This document shows, piece after piece, positions 22,604-33,896 of a stretch of DNA of 64,000 bases. The DNA comes from Austropuccinia psidii (taxonomy: Eukaryota > Basidiomycota > Pucciniomycetes > Pucciniales > Sphaerophragmiaceae), in the NCBI GenBank assembly GCA_023105745.1, contig JALGQZ010000004.1:13195319-13259318 (forward strand). The letters run 5' to 3'. Within the stretch, counting starts at the first letter, position 1. Each line of letters starts with the position of its first letter. A program made the position numbers and the translations under genes. The notes beneath the pieces were generated by a model. That model did no database searches and was not told where the DNA came from. It was given only the letters and a program-made list of their open reading frames with translations.

Positions 22604-24195
22604 AAGAGGAAGAATCAGAAAAACAAGCTCCTGAATCCCAGGATCCAAAGTTAAGGTCTGAGTCTATCTACCAAGATGGTGAGAACCTCAGTTACTCTGA
22701 GAAACAAGCATTGAAGCAATTACCTGATGTGGTAAATTGGCCTAAATTCTCAGGAATTGGAGAATATGATCATATGGAGCTTATTGATTATATTAATGGA
22801 CTTTTTGTTGATGTACCAAAGATACCAGACTACTGGATCACCACAAGACTCAACACTGCATTCCGAGGCCATGCAAATATATGGTACACTGAAACAAAAG
22901 AGATACATGGTAGGAAAAGCTGGCCATGGTGGAGAAACCAAATAATACAAAAGTACAGAAATGGTACTTGGATTTGGCAAAAAACCATCTCTTTTGAGAG
23001 TGACAGATACTCTACAGAAAACGACCCTTATGAATGGTGTCTTAAACAAACCAAAACACTCAAATCTATTGATCCAAAAATGAAAATAGAGATGAGAAAT
23101 CATAAGATTCTGACAAAGCTTCCAGGAGACTTAGAACATGCAGTAAAGTGCAGATGCAGCAAAATAAGCATCATTGATGACATAGCAAATGTCATACAAG
23201 ATGTCAGAAAAAAGACATCAATTGGCAGTAGTCCACCCTATAGGTCACATGATAGCAGAGAAAAAGCAAAGATACTCATGGAAAAAGACCTCAAACCTAC
23301 TAATGGTGAAGAAGCACCAAGGAGAAGGAACACATGCCATAACTGTGGATCACCTGACCACTATGCAAATAATTGTCCCAAGGGAAAAAAGAAAATATTT
23401 GCAATAGAGGAAGAGTCAGTAGAAGAACACATGGAGTACAAATATGACTCTGACAGCATGGGAAATGGGCTAAGACAGGATTCAGACAGTGGATCAGAGC
23501 CTATTGAACAATATTTATTAGATTATGAGGATGAGAAAACAGAATCAGTCCTAGGAAACTCTTTGAAACCAGAACTCATTCAACCCAAAAATGGTGAAGA
23601 CAGAAGTGGCAGAACCATTGATGCTAAAGAGTATTTGGAAGTACCCAAAACTGGTATGGCCTTTATTCATGGAGCAAAATCAAAGCTTGATGTGTACATT
23701 GAAAATAAAAAGCATCCTTTGATTTTTGACACAGGAGCAAATTGCTCAGTAGTAGCCAAAGAATACTTGGACAGACACTTTCCAATGTGGAATGCAGAGA
23801 TACTTTTAACAAAAGCAAGAATCTTTTTAAGTGCTGCAGGCAAAATGAAGTCACTTGGAATAATCCAAAAAATAATTATAATACCACACAAAATGGGAAA
23901 CCTCAGATTGTACATTGAATTTGTGGTACTTGAAAATGCTAAGTTTGATGGAGTTTTAATGGGTACAGAGTACCATAGAATCTATTGCATAAGAATACAT
24001 AATTCCCTAGAGAGTTACTTGATAATTGGGCAAGACAAACAAAGAAAGTTCTACTTTGAAACTGACAACCCCAATCAAATAAAAAGATATTCCAATAGGG
24101 ATTATTTAACAGAAAGAAGGAATAAACCACTAGAAAGAGACCAATGGGTAAATCTGGATGATGTTTCAGATGAATATTATTTTTGGAAAGGATGA
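22426..24195 (+). CDS. Element N gag core and protease fusion
   Basis: The frame is open from 22426; the downstream domains are unbroken to TGA at 24195. The capsid-like region (about 22720-23210) shows WPKFSGIGEYDHMELIDYI and WPWWRNQIIQKY, typical of Ty3 Gag of this group. A CCHC zinc knuckle CHNCGSPDHYANNC is at about 23335-23376. An acidic linker follows. An aspartic protease with DTGANCSVVAKEYL is at about 23728-23770. Homology to protease ends near IHNSLESYLIIGQDKQRKF, followed by about 45 residues I cannot place. No RT follows. Gag would form particles and protease would process them. Confidence 0.85.
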   Translation, partial: KQTVELNTRGKTSCEKIFKKYPISTGNPGKEVDFLYKKEEKEDNFFPQTTQDDKPITKVKEEESEKQAPESQDPKLRSESIYQDGENLSYSEKQALKQLPDVVNWPKFSGIGEYDHMELIDYINGLFVDVPKIPDYWITTRLNTAFRGHANIWYTETKEIHGRKSWPWWRNQIIQKYRNGTWIWQKTISFESDRYSTENDPYEWCLKQTKTLKSIDPKMKIEMRNHKILTKLPGDLEHAVKCRCSKISIIDDIANVIQDVRKKTSIGSSPPYRSHDSREKAKILMEKDLKPTNGEEAPRRRNTCHNCGSPDHYANNCPKGKKKIFAIEEESVEEHMEYKYDSDSMGNGLRQDSDSGSEPIEQYLLDYEDEKTESVLGNSLKPELIQPKNGEDRSGRTIDAKEYLEVPKTGMAFIHGAKSKLDVYIENKKHPLIFDTGANCSVVAKEYLDRHFPMWNAEILLTKARIFLSAAGKMKSLGIIQKIIIIPHKMGNLRLYIEFVVLENAKFDGVLMGTEYHRIYCIRIHNSLESYLIIGQDKQRKFYFETDNPNQIKRYSNRDYLTERRNKPLERDQWVNLDDVSDEYYFWKG

Positions 24196-24240
24196 AGAGC
24201 CTCCATAAGGACAAAAGAGTCTCATCAATGATGAGCCTTT

Positions 24241-24255
24241 TTTGGAGGGAGGGTA
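24241..24255 (+). other. Polypurine tract of element N
   Basis: TTTGGAGGGAGGGTA abuts the TG of the right LTR at 24256. It comes only 46 bases after the gag-protease stop. Just upstream, CTCATCA-A-TGATGAG (24221-24235) forms a near-perfect inverted repeat. Confidence 0.8.
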
Positions 24256-25753
24256 TGTCAGCCTGTGACTCAAAACAGAGCACCAGCATGACATCCAACA
24301 TACCATAAGTAATGGTATGAGGAGTATTGGACAAATATAGCCAATAAAATTAAATTATAAAGAGGAAACCTCCTCAAATATAATAAGAAAGGACAAAGAT
24401 ATGCCCTATCAAAGATAAGACCAAATAAGCAAAAACTCTTATTCTAGCCTCTAATCTAACTTATACATATTTCATGAAACCCCAACCAGAATGGTTTTTT
24501 TATTGAAGCTCTAAGGTAGAGCTATCCAATGGTATCATCTATTCATCTGTAGCACTCCTAAATCAGGAGATACCATTATACCACCTTTTTTCCACCAACA
24601 ACCCCTCAAAGGTGTAGGAGGGCTTGTACAAAACTGTACAAAAGTACAGCCAAACTGAAGGTCTGAGTGAGAGCTTTAATTTGAGATACCTTAGACCCCT
24701 CTATCTTCCAAATTGACAGAGGGATCTTGGTTTAAAGGTTTACATCTCAAAATACAGGATTTCTGAAACTAACCATATAAAGAAACCCCTGTATCTTTGG
24801 AATATATTCATACAGCTGTAAAGTGTTGTATATAAAAATGTAGATCTAATCAAGCCCTACAATACTGTATAATTGGAATACAGATATCTTCTAAATTAGA
24901 GAAGATATCTGGCTTGGAAGGTTTTGAAGCCTCATACTGATGTACAAAAATACATCCAAAAACTTAAAGTCCTTATAGCTTTTGCTATCTTAGAGAATGG
25001 TAAGCAGGAAGCATATCAAATTGAAGAGCTCATTAAGCCCTTCAATTCTGTGCTCTTGGATTCTTGATATCTCAAAAGCCGACTGAGATATCTTGGTTGG
25101 AAGTATTTTGACAGATACTGGTCTGTACCAAACCTGTACCAACCAGTACTGGCTTGATACTTAAAATAATGGTTGTTTAAAGCTTAAACCCGCCCAGAAT
25201 GACTAATATTAGTCATCTAGACACTCTGGACACGTCACAATGGTGCTGACGTGGCCTGTGAAGAGTTTTTTCACCCTGTATTCATCCAGAAAGATCATTT
25301 GTGGTCCAAAAACCACAATTCTGACTATGCTGACGTCAGAATTGATAGTACAGAACCACAACCCAGCCTCCAGAGTGAAAATTTTCACTCTGTAGACGGG
25401 TGAAGAGCCTACCAGTCTTTCACAGTCCTCAGAGGAGATAAAAGCAGGTCTTTCCTCACTGGAAAAGACTCATCTTATAATGAATTAACATCCTTACATA
25501 GTAAAACTGTCTTATACCAGTAGTACTCTTAGGATTATATTGATATAATTAAAATAATTAATTATTTTAGTGATTTTCACAGTCAATTGATATTAAATCT
25601 TTGCAACCCAGGTTCTCAATAGATTCATCACCACTGTTATCATATTACAGTAGAACCTGTTTAATATTATTAAAAATTATTTTTTGTGTGTCACAGTCAT
25701 AGTGCTAGCTTGTATTTACTATTTTTAAGCTACTACATAGACTCACCCTGAAA
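24256..25753 (+). repeat. 3' LTR of element N
   Basis: Same length (1,498 bp) as the left LTR. Differences are scattered substitutions and a few 1-base length changes in homopolymers. It ends CTGAAA instead of CTGACA. The flanking AATAC (25754-25758) matches the left flank. Confidence 0.95.
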
Positions 25754-25758
25754 AATAC

Positions 25759-26170
25759 TGCTTCTAATTTATTTTGGTCAATACCCAAACTTAAACCAGA
25801 AACAATATTTCCTAGAATGTTAAGTTCTTCAAAGCCAAAGTTGCACTTCTTGAGTGAAATCTTCATATTCACTCCTGAAACTTTGTCAAATACTCTTGCA
25901 AGTATTTCAAGATTCAAAGACCATGAATTTGAACATAAATATGACCAAAGTGTAAATATTATTACTGGAGCTCCTAAATCACACACCTTCTATTGGCGAT
26001 AGATGGTTTTACCATTCAGGAAGTAAGATTTGAAGGTATTCTTTGCCTATACAAGCGCAAAATTCCCCTGTGTCCAAATTAACTTTTGCTTGAACATCAT
26101 TCATCAGAATTGATGTTATAAGAGATGCTACAACAGTGTATCCTTTTCCTCCAGCAGGCTTAGTCTTACA
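25759..26170 (-). pseudogene. Element C pol and protease, 5' part with an internal deletion
   Basis: On the minus strand this continues the RT cut by N: NMKISLKKCNFGFEELNILG and VSGLSLGIDQNK are at about 25770-25870. Near 25945 the sequence jumps directly to protease. In element A the corresponding stretch is 2290-3170, so about 0.9 kb with the RT active site is deleted in C. The protease keeps VNLDTGEFCACIGKEYLQ near 26040-26090. This copy cannot make functional RT. Confidence 0.8.
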
Positions 26171-28271
26171 ATCTCTAGCATCCTGTATATTGATCAGGTT
26201 ATAGCAATATTCACTATACTGTGGAAAGTAAGTATGGACTTCAGTGACTTCAAAGAAAGCTGTAATTTTATCAATAGAATAGTCCTCTACTGTTGTGTCT
26301 GCAGAGACTGTGGAATCTTGGTCAGATTCTTCTTTCTCTTCAGTGCACAGAACCTCTTCAATGACTTGAACTGAATTGATTTTAGTATTTTTGATGCAAG
26401 TATTGGCTAAATTTGAGGTGCTTCCACATTTATGACACTTCAAGAGAGGTTTCTTATCTTCTCTGGAAATCTTTGGGATCATTTTGGTTTTGGGGGGTTT
26501 CTAATCCAGGTTTTACCAATTGTTGTCCTAGTAATGATACCTTCCATCACATTAATTTATTCTTATGTTGAACAGGGCTCTACACATCTACACTTGATAG
26601 CACTTTCTAGTTCTCCTCCACATTTTCTTAATATTTTCATATTAATCATTGAGTCAGACATATCTGGGTGTAAAGCAAATAATCCCTATTTCTGTTTAAG
26701 GAACCAAGTAAGTGGTTTATCTTTTCTGAGCTAAAAATGGAACTTTCAAAAGAATTTTCCATTTTAAACCTCCAAGAATTATTGGCTCATTTGGTGATTA
26801 TTTCAAATTTCCACCAAGACCAATCATGTTTACCATGTTCTTGTCTAATTTTGTAATACCATTTCTGTGCAGTTGTAGTAATCAAAGAGTGAAATTCACC
26901 CACCAAACTTTCATCAGTTATATGGAAATCTTCTTGAAACATATATGTTCTGATTAACTCAATATGATTATATTCACCTTCACCAGAGAATGTTGGCCAT
27001 TCTTCTAATTTGGGAAAATCTTTTTCATATATTTCATTTTCTCCTAGAAAAGGGGTTAAACTTCCTCTCTCAGAAAGTTTACAATTAGTCCAAGGTGTGG
27101 AATGTTGGGGCAGATGTTAATTTGGTTCATAATCCTTATGAGGTTTATCCACATGTGCAATTATTTCATACTTTAATTTCTGCCTTTCACTGTCACTTCT
27201 TTCTAAGTGTGTGGAAAAAAGATTGGTATTATTTATTATTTCTAAAACATGATTTTTTAGAATTGCAAGCTGGTCATTAATTTTTGTAATGTAAAGATAT
27301 TCCATCCCATTATCTTGGACTTTATCTTTACTCTCAATTCTGTCACATGTATTAGAAATTGACTAAAGTCTTGCAGTTGTCAATTTATGCCAGTCAGAAG
27401 AAATTACATAATTCTTTTTTAAATAATTAATATCTGATGTTATTTTATTTAACTTTGCATCAAATTTACCAAGTTCTCCATCAATAATGGATTTAATAAA
27501 TTTCATTTCATCTATTATATGTGTGGAAAAGTCCTTTTCATCCTTTCTTTCTATTTGGCTGTAAATTCTATAAGAGTACTGGCCATATTGAAAATACTGT
27601 CCACTGCTGAAGGTTCCATTTTGCGGATCCTGTACCCTTGTGGATAAGGTCTGTGCCAATTGGATTTTCCTTTTCACTTTCCCAGATGGTTTGTGGGACC
27701 TTTGGGCTTGTATTTGGACATTTCTGGAGCTGGTTTGGAGCTTGTAGATGGCACTGGGCCTTCCTTCTCCAAAGCTTGGGTCATTTCCAACTCCTTCTTC
27801 TGGTCTATGGATAAAAGACTTTAGTTCTTCAACCAATTCTTTATCCTTTTGCCCTTATATTTGCAATAAAATGGGATCCATTTTTCTAAGAGCTCTATGG
27901 TCTTCTCCTGACCCAGAAAGCTCTTGACGTTTAAGTAGGAGCTCATAGCCCCCTGCCAAAGGCTTGGGAATATTTCCGACTCCTCTTCCTTGACTCCTCT
28001 GTACCAGCTTTTGTACTAGGACTGATATGCTTCTATTTCTGCCACTTGGAAATGGTTCATCCCTTAAAATATTACCTTGAATCAGTTCAGGCTCAGAGCT
28101 CACATCAAAGTTTGTAGGTACAGACCTTGGGGAAAGGGGGGAAACTCTGGCATCCTCCACACATGTCTTTCTTGAGGAAGACTTGGAAGATCCAGCCTTG
28201 GTCTTCCTTCTTCTTTGTTCATATCCATCTGGTTGGACTTCATAGTTCCTTCCATTTCTTGTATGCACCAT
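26171..28271 (-). pseudogene. Element C gag remnant
   Basis: Starts at the ATG complementary to 28269-28271 (MVHTRNGRNYEVQPDG). The N-terminal frame is open to about 27855, then continues at 27363-27836 (SFIHRPEEGVGNDPSFGEG). Capsid-like pieces lie at 26700-27000. The zinc knuckle KCHKCGSTSNLANTC is at about 26392-26440; its His is replaced by Asn. Acidic linker and gag-protease joint follow at 26170-26380. Stops and shifts break it, but it is better preserved than gag of A. Confidence 0.85.
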
Positions 28272-28465
28272 TTTCACATCAATTTGAGAGAAAATGAAGA
28301 ATAAAGACAGAAAAAACACACCTTTTGGTGGTTTTTTGGCTTGTTGTGCTCTAAATAAAGTGCCTCTTTTAGCAATTTGCACTTCAATGCTTTCTTCAAA
28401 TTTTAGACTAGTAATATATCTCTTGATGAGCTTATGACCAGCTGCAATATACTTGATTAAAGAGA
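28100..28465 (-). CDS. Element C spliced accessory ORF overlapping gag
   Basis: Exon 1 runs from 28465 to 28322 on the minus strand, follows a TTTTTTGTCTAG tract, and is open for 47 codons (IKRYITSLKFEESIEVQ, then KRGTLFRAQQAKKPPK). It ends AAAAG before GTGTGTTTTTTCTG. CATACAAG at 28258 is the 3' splice site; the intron is 64 nt (28258-28321) and contains the gag ATG. The joined frame continues, out of gag frame, for 53 codons (EMEGTMKSNQMDMNKEE) to TGA at 28100. About 100 codons are open although the rest of C is decayed. No initiator ATG is seen in exon 1; an upstream exon would have to supply it. Function unknown. Confidence 0.55.
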
Positions 28466-28827
28466 CTAGACAAAAAACTTTATAAAAGAAAAATTATTTT
28501 TTTTACTTTAAGAGGTTTTTATGATTTTTTAGAACTTTTATTATTTTTTTTAAAAAAAAATAAAATTTAAGATTTTGATTCAAAATTAATTCAGAGTAAC
28601 CCAAAGAATAATTTTTCAAGCTTTTGGATGTAAAAAAGCCAAGTGTAAAAACAGTATAAAATTAAACCAAATTCCTCAATGAAAATATTTTAAAGACAAT
28701 TTCAAAAATGTAAATATTTTCAACTTTAAATTGAAAGGAAGAAGTTTTATTAAATTAATATCTTTTAACGCTTAAAAATATCTCAATCAAGCATGCAAGG
28801 TTCAAAAAACACGGCCAGGCCCCCAAA
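28466..28827 (-). other. Element C untranslated leader with primer-binding region
   Basis: AT-rich leader. Directly inside the 5' LTR the minus strand reads TTTGGGGGCCTGGCCGTG (28810-28827), the shared primer-binding block of these families. No other feature seen. Confidence 0.7.
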
Positions 28828-30707
28828 TGTAAGATTTGTCTATCAAATTGTTGATAATATTACTATGACTGCTCTCATGAAATATAGTAATAAAATTATT
28901 ATAACCAAAATTTAAATAATCAATCAATTGATTATTTCTTTTACTTGTTATACACTACTAGTGAATATAACAGTAAGAAGTAATTGTCTACAAGAATAAA
29001 TTGCAAGAATTATTTAAATAATAAAATTATTTTAATATATGATTATATTTGACAAGAATAATGATAAACATAATTTTTAAAAAAAAATAATAATAAAGAA
29101 AAACTTCAAGAATTAATTTGAAACCACTCACTAATATTCAATGAACCTTGGAAAGAATATGGTAGAGAGATCTGATGGATAAATTGTGGATTTATGGGAT
29201 CAAAATTTTTTTAAAACAGTATTACCACAATATATATTTTATTTCTATTTTTTCACGTCTTTCTGATTGATTCTGAAAGAACAAAACACTTAAGAAAAGC
29301 TTTAACTAATATTCACTTGTTGGTAACAAATATATAATTGGATAACAAGATGATATGGAAAAAACAGCAAGAGGAAGCCTCTTTTAAGTCAAAGACATCT
29401 CACAGAGGAATTCCATGGAGAAAACTGAAGAACCAGTGAGTGAGAGAACAATAATCCTTTTCTGATTGTTGATTGCATCATTTTCTGTCATGTAAGATTA
29501 TCATAATTACTCAATTAATGCTTTTACATGGCTACCAACCCATTTATGGTCAAGAATAAAAGGAGCAACAACTGTAAATATTCTTTTATTTCAAAATAGA
29601 TATTAATTTCTCAAAGGTATTCATGTAATTACAAATTTCATCACAGGTTGTATTTTCTGTGAACTTTTGGAGATTCAGTGTTTCACACAGAATCATCAAA
29701 AATGGACTGTAAGTAAAACTATTGATTTTACTTATGAAAACATCCTTTTTTGGTTTAATATATGAGACATACTATTTGCCATTGGTACTGAAATTTTCAC
29801 AAAGATTGATCAAGAATTGTATTTTTAATGAATTTTTGAAGGTTTTCCCTCATTTCTACATAGAATTGCAAATAGCACTGGACGGCAGGTTGTATTGAAG
29901 TAAATCAATGGATACCAGGAAAAAAACGTTTTGAATTAATTTTCAAGGTTTATACATGGAAAATAATTCAGAATTGAGATAGTTACAGGAGTCTAAGTTG
30001 CTCTTTACCTCCTTGTCAAGTCAAAATAGCAGCTTATTTGCAATTTTCTTATGATTTAATGAGAGTTTGACTTGGTAACTCAGTTCCCAAACGTTTTTAG
30101 TATTTCAATTGGGTATCATCATCCATGGATCCAAGCTTTGGAGATATCCACACATCAGAGGCCTCAGAATTTGGGTACCCTGGCTGTCTTTGATGTCTAT
30201 TGTCCCATGTAGCTATTTTCATGTCAAAAATAGTATTTCAGGCTTAAAGACTTATATCCACTATGGTTGTCCCAAAACTGTATGGTAGAATAATTTAATT
30301 TTAAGTGCCAAAAGCATGCATAACACTATTCTTAGTGTATATGTCACATGGGATCTTTCACATTCCCATTATTTTGGTGTGAAATTGAGAGAAAAGAAAA
30401 TTTTCACCATTCTTTTATGTTGTATTGATGATGTGGTATTGAATTATTTTCCAAATTACCACCTCATAGAGTCAATTCAAGCTGATTCAATCTATCAAGA
30501 TACCCTAAGTGAAATTTTGTGTAGAATCCAACTCTGGCCTTAAATCCATGGACCTACATACTCAGAAAGATGTTGTTCATCCTTTCTGAAATCAAAAATG
30601 ATGAGTTTTGAATATATTAATTACTTATGGGTTATTCATAGTTTAGAATTTACTTTAAAGATAATTTTGGCCTATTTGGGTATTTAAAATATACCTCAAG
30701 GCTCACA
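28828..30707 (-). repeat. 5' LTR of element C
   Basis: Plus-strand ends TGTAAGATTTGTC and AAGGCTCACA, 1,880 bp. It aligns with the 3' LTR over its full length but with many differences. The motif GATTCAGTGTTTCACACAG at about 29670-29690 corresponds to the E-box-bearing motif of the 3' LTR. Confidence 0.88.
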
Positions 30708-33700
30708 ATTTCTCAAAAATTCAAGATAAAAAACTTATAAAAAAAACAAACAGGGGTAAATAAGCTGTTACTTGAACCACAAAATTTCTTCTCTTGTGTA
30801 ACAAAATATTCTCTTAATGATTGTGTGCCAAATTGGTAAGATAAGTTATTAACAATTGATGAGATAAAATCCAAAAGGGAAAGCAATCAAATGCAAACAT
30901 TAGGAACATTTAATACCACTGTGATAATTTTCAATATCAATGGCAATTTTAGAATAACTGTTCAATTTTTTGTTATGGCAAACTGCACTATTATCTATTT
31001 CATATTGGAAATATATTTTTAATGATTTATGGCATAGATTCACATCATAAATAAGAAAGTTGCTTTACTTTCTGTAGCAACAACCATAGGAAATTTGTCA
31101 TTTTACCATTCAAAATACAAATTATGGTAAATAAATGATCACAAGTCAATTTGGAGCTAGAAAGTTTTGAATCTGAAGAAATTAATGAAGCTGAAGTCAG
31201 GATTCATCTTACAGAAATACAAGTAAATGAATTCTCTTCCCATTTTTATTACAACAAGGAACCCTTTGCATCAGATGAAGAAGCATTGTGGGGAATTATC
31301 AGTCATGAAACTGATATTACTTGAAAAATTGAGAGAACTTATCCACAACCCTCAAGAAGGCCTGCATACCCAGAAATCCCAAAGCATAGAAAAGCCTCTG
31401 AGTTTCAAATTAAGGAGCTCTTGGATCTTGGTGTAATAAGAAATATTGGCTCCAATGAATAAGTATAAATAGATAAACCTGTAATAGTGGCATGAAATAA
31501 TGAAAAATCTAGAATGGCTTGGGATTTTAGAGCTTTTAATACCTACACTGTCCCAGACAGGTATCTCATACAGAAAATAAAAATTTCCTGCAGTTGAATA
31601 TCTCAAGAAGTGTACATCAGAACTATTTTTTCTCTGGAAGGATTCTACAAGAATGTAGTTACACTAAGAGAAAGCAGATATTTGAGAATTATTTTCCATT
31701 GAGGAATGTATGAATACTTGAGGATGCTTTTTGGTGTCAAAAATACCTCTTTAAACTTCCAACAATTGGTGCATTAAATCTTACCTGAAAAACATTCAGA
31801 AGGATGTTCAAACATTTATAACTATGATATTATTGTTTGCTCTAAGACTGGGGAAGAATATATATATAGATTATCCAGAGGTTTGAGGAAAATCCAATTA
31901 GTAAGAATTGTAATTTCTTTAAAGAAATGTCATAAGAAATCAAGACCTGAGGGCTTTTGGCATCTGTTCATTCCCTTGAAATAGACAGATATAAAACTGA
32001 AGAAGTCCTATTGAAGCCTATGCCTGATAGCAAAAAGTAAATGCAGTTATTCCTAGGTTTTTCAGTATACTAAATAAAGAATATTAAAGAACACATCCAC
32101 AGTAAGACCTCTTTATAATTTGTGTTAAAAGGATACAGTTTTGCAATGACTGTTGAAAGAATGAAAGCCTTTGAAAAAATTCTCCACTTATATTGATTTC
32201 AGATTTCAAACTGCCCTTCAAGATTTACATTGTTGAATTTGGAGGTGGGCTGGGAGCTGCAATTCATAAACTAAAAATTAAAAACCAACTAAAACAAGGT
32301 ATGAAGCAAGTAAAATGGAATGTTTGTGTCTTGTTTGATACTTGGAAAAATTGAATTGTTTTGTTGAAGGATGTGTTTTTGAATTAATGACATGTTCAAC
32401 CGCTGTGCAATAACTTCTGAAAATGAAAACACCCAACAGACAAATGCTCAGATGGCAAATAGCCATCCAGGAATATAGAGGGAATATGACCATTGTACAA
32501 AAAGATGGGGAAATTAAAAGAAATGAAGCTGGAATAAGAAGATTTCAGTTACTAAATGATATTGAAAAGCCTGCTTATATCCCAGAAGAAGCTTCTTCTA
32601 AAATCCTAATAGAAGTAATAAGTGTTACAGACCTAAACACTACCTTCTTCAATTAATTAAGGAACAGCTATACTCAAGATAAGCATTATAGCCCCTATTC
32701 CAATTAACTGCTAATGATTTTATAAATGCATCCTTGGTAAATTCCTTGGATGAAAGATTGAAAAATGAATATGATGAAGGAATATTTCACTTACTTGATG
32801 GCATAATTTACCATAGGAAAAAACACAAATGTTTCATGGCTTTTGTAGACAAGTTATTAATTAATCATGTGTTAAAATAATTCCATGAAAGTCCCTTCTA
32901 AGGAAACCTATCTGAGGATAGAAAAAGAGAGAAAATTAAGACCTCCATATGGTGGCGAATTCGGAAAAACAATGCTGCATAATACTGCAAAGCCTGTGAA
33001 AGATATCAAAAGGAAAATCAATCAACTGGAAAAAGACTTGGAAATATGATCAAAATCCAAGAATCCAGTATACTTTGAGACTTTGTGCATATGGATTTGG
33101 TCACTGGTCTCCCACCATGAGGTGATAGAAGCTATGATGTCTTCCTCATGATTTATGATAGTTTAAGTAAGACTACAATCTTTTCACCATGTCACAAAGA
33201 TGATAGAGCCATGGATACAGCTCTTCTAATATGGAATAGAGTAGTATCTTGGACTGAAATATTGACAAACAGTATCAGTGACAGCGATAAAAAATATTCC
33301 TCAACATTATGGCCAAATATTCATCAATCATTTGGGATGGAATTATCCTTCTCTAAAGCTACCATCCAGAAACTGATGGCTTAGACAAAATAATCATACA
33401 GACCTTGAAAGACATGTTCAGAAGGGTTTGTGCATATGGATTGGGGTCAAAGATTGTAATGGGTTCACACATGATTGGTGTACCCTTCTACATTCAATGG
33501 AACTAGCATACAGCTCATTTGAATATGCCAAAAACACATGGTATCAGTCATATGCTACTGAAGACCTCAAGTTGTGAGACTTGGTACTTGAATCCACTAC
33601 CAACTTCAATAAAATCAAAGGATTATAAAAGCTTAAATATTCTGTTGAAGGATCTTTTGTCATGAAAGCCCTTCATTAGGGACTTCTGTTGAAGTGGAAT

Positions 33701-33896
33701 TATCTGAACAGCTTATTAATAAGAATCCTACATATCCAGTGAGCTTCATAAATCCTTAGAAAGCTGGTGATGCCAAAAGTTTCCCTCTGAGAAATGAAGT
33801 TCCCCAGAATTTGCCTCCTGTTGAAAAATCTGGTACTTATAAGATTAAAAAATTTCTCAAAGAAAAGAAATTCATGACTAATAAAGTGTAAGGTGT
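30708..33896 (+). pseudogene. Element B protease-pol remnant
   Basis: Continues element B after C. The protease core is decayed; the triad position reads EPQ where D has DPG. RT lies at 31200-32100; its active site reads YNYD near 31830 in place of YIDD, so a catalytic Asp is lost. RNase H is at about 32150-32480 and [19 protein letters not shown] at 32423-32485. Integrase is at 32780-33890, with a PPSK-like end and DTALLIWNRVVSWT near 33208-33250. It ends at KERKFMTNKV, where the LTR of element E begins. Numerous stops and shifts. Confidence 0.85.

Larger units (their letters stand above)
18250..25753 (+). mobile_element. Element N: gag-protease-only LTR retrotransposon, young and non-autonomous
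   Basis: Two 1,498-bp LTRs (18250-19747 and 24256-25753) enclose a 4.5-kb interior. The 5-bp duplication AATAC is perfect (18245-18249 and 25754-25758). The LTR ends are TGTCAG and CTGACA, the second mutated to CTGAAA in the right copy. By eye the LTRs differ at only about 20-25 positions. The interior holds a long leader, gag and protease, then a stop 60 bases before the right LTR; there is no RT, RNase H or integrase. It must have moved with enzymes supplied by another element. It sits inside the RT of element C. Confidence 0.95.
13941..30707 (-). mobile_element. Element C: Ty3/gypsy element inserted into B and split by N
   Basis: C has two LTRs (13941-15853 and 28828-30707), polypurine tract, pol, protease, gag, leader and primer-binding region, all on the minus strand. 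The flanks AATTA (13936-13940) and ATTTC (30708-30712) each differ by one base from ATTTA, the bases found in intact element D at that position, so they are a decayed 5-bp duplication. Element N interrupts RT at 18249/25754. About 0.9 kb between protease and central RT is deleted near 25945. Confidence 0.9.
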
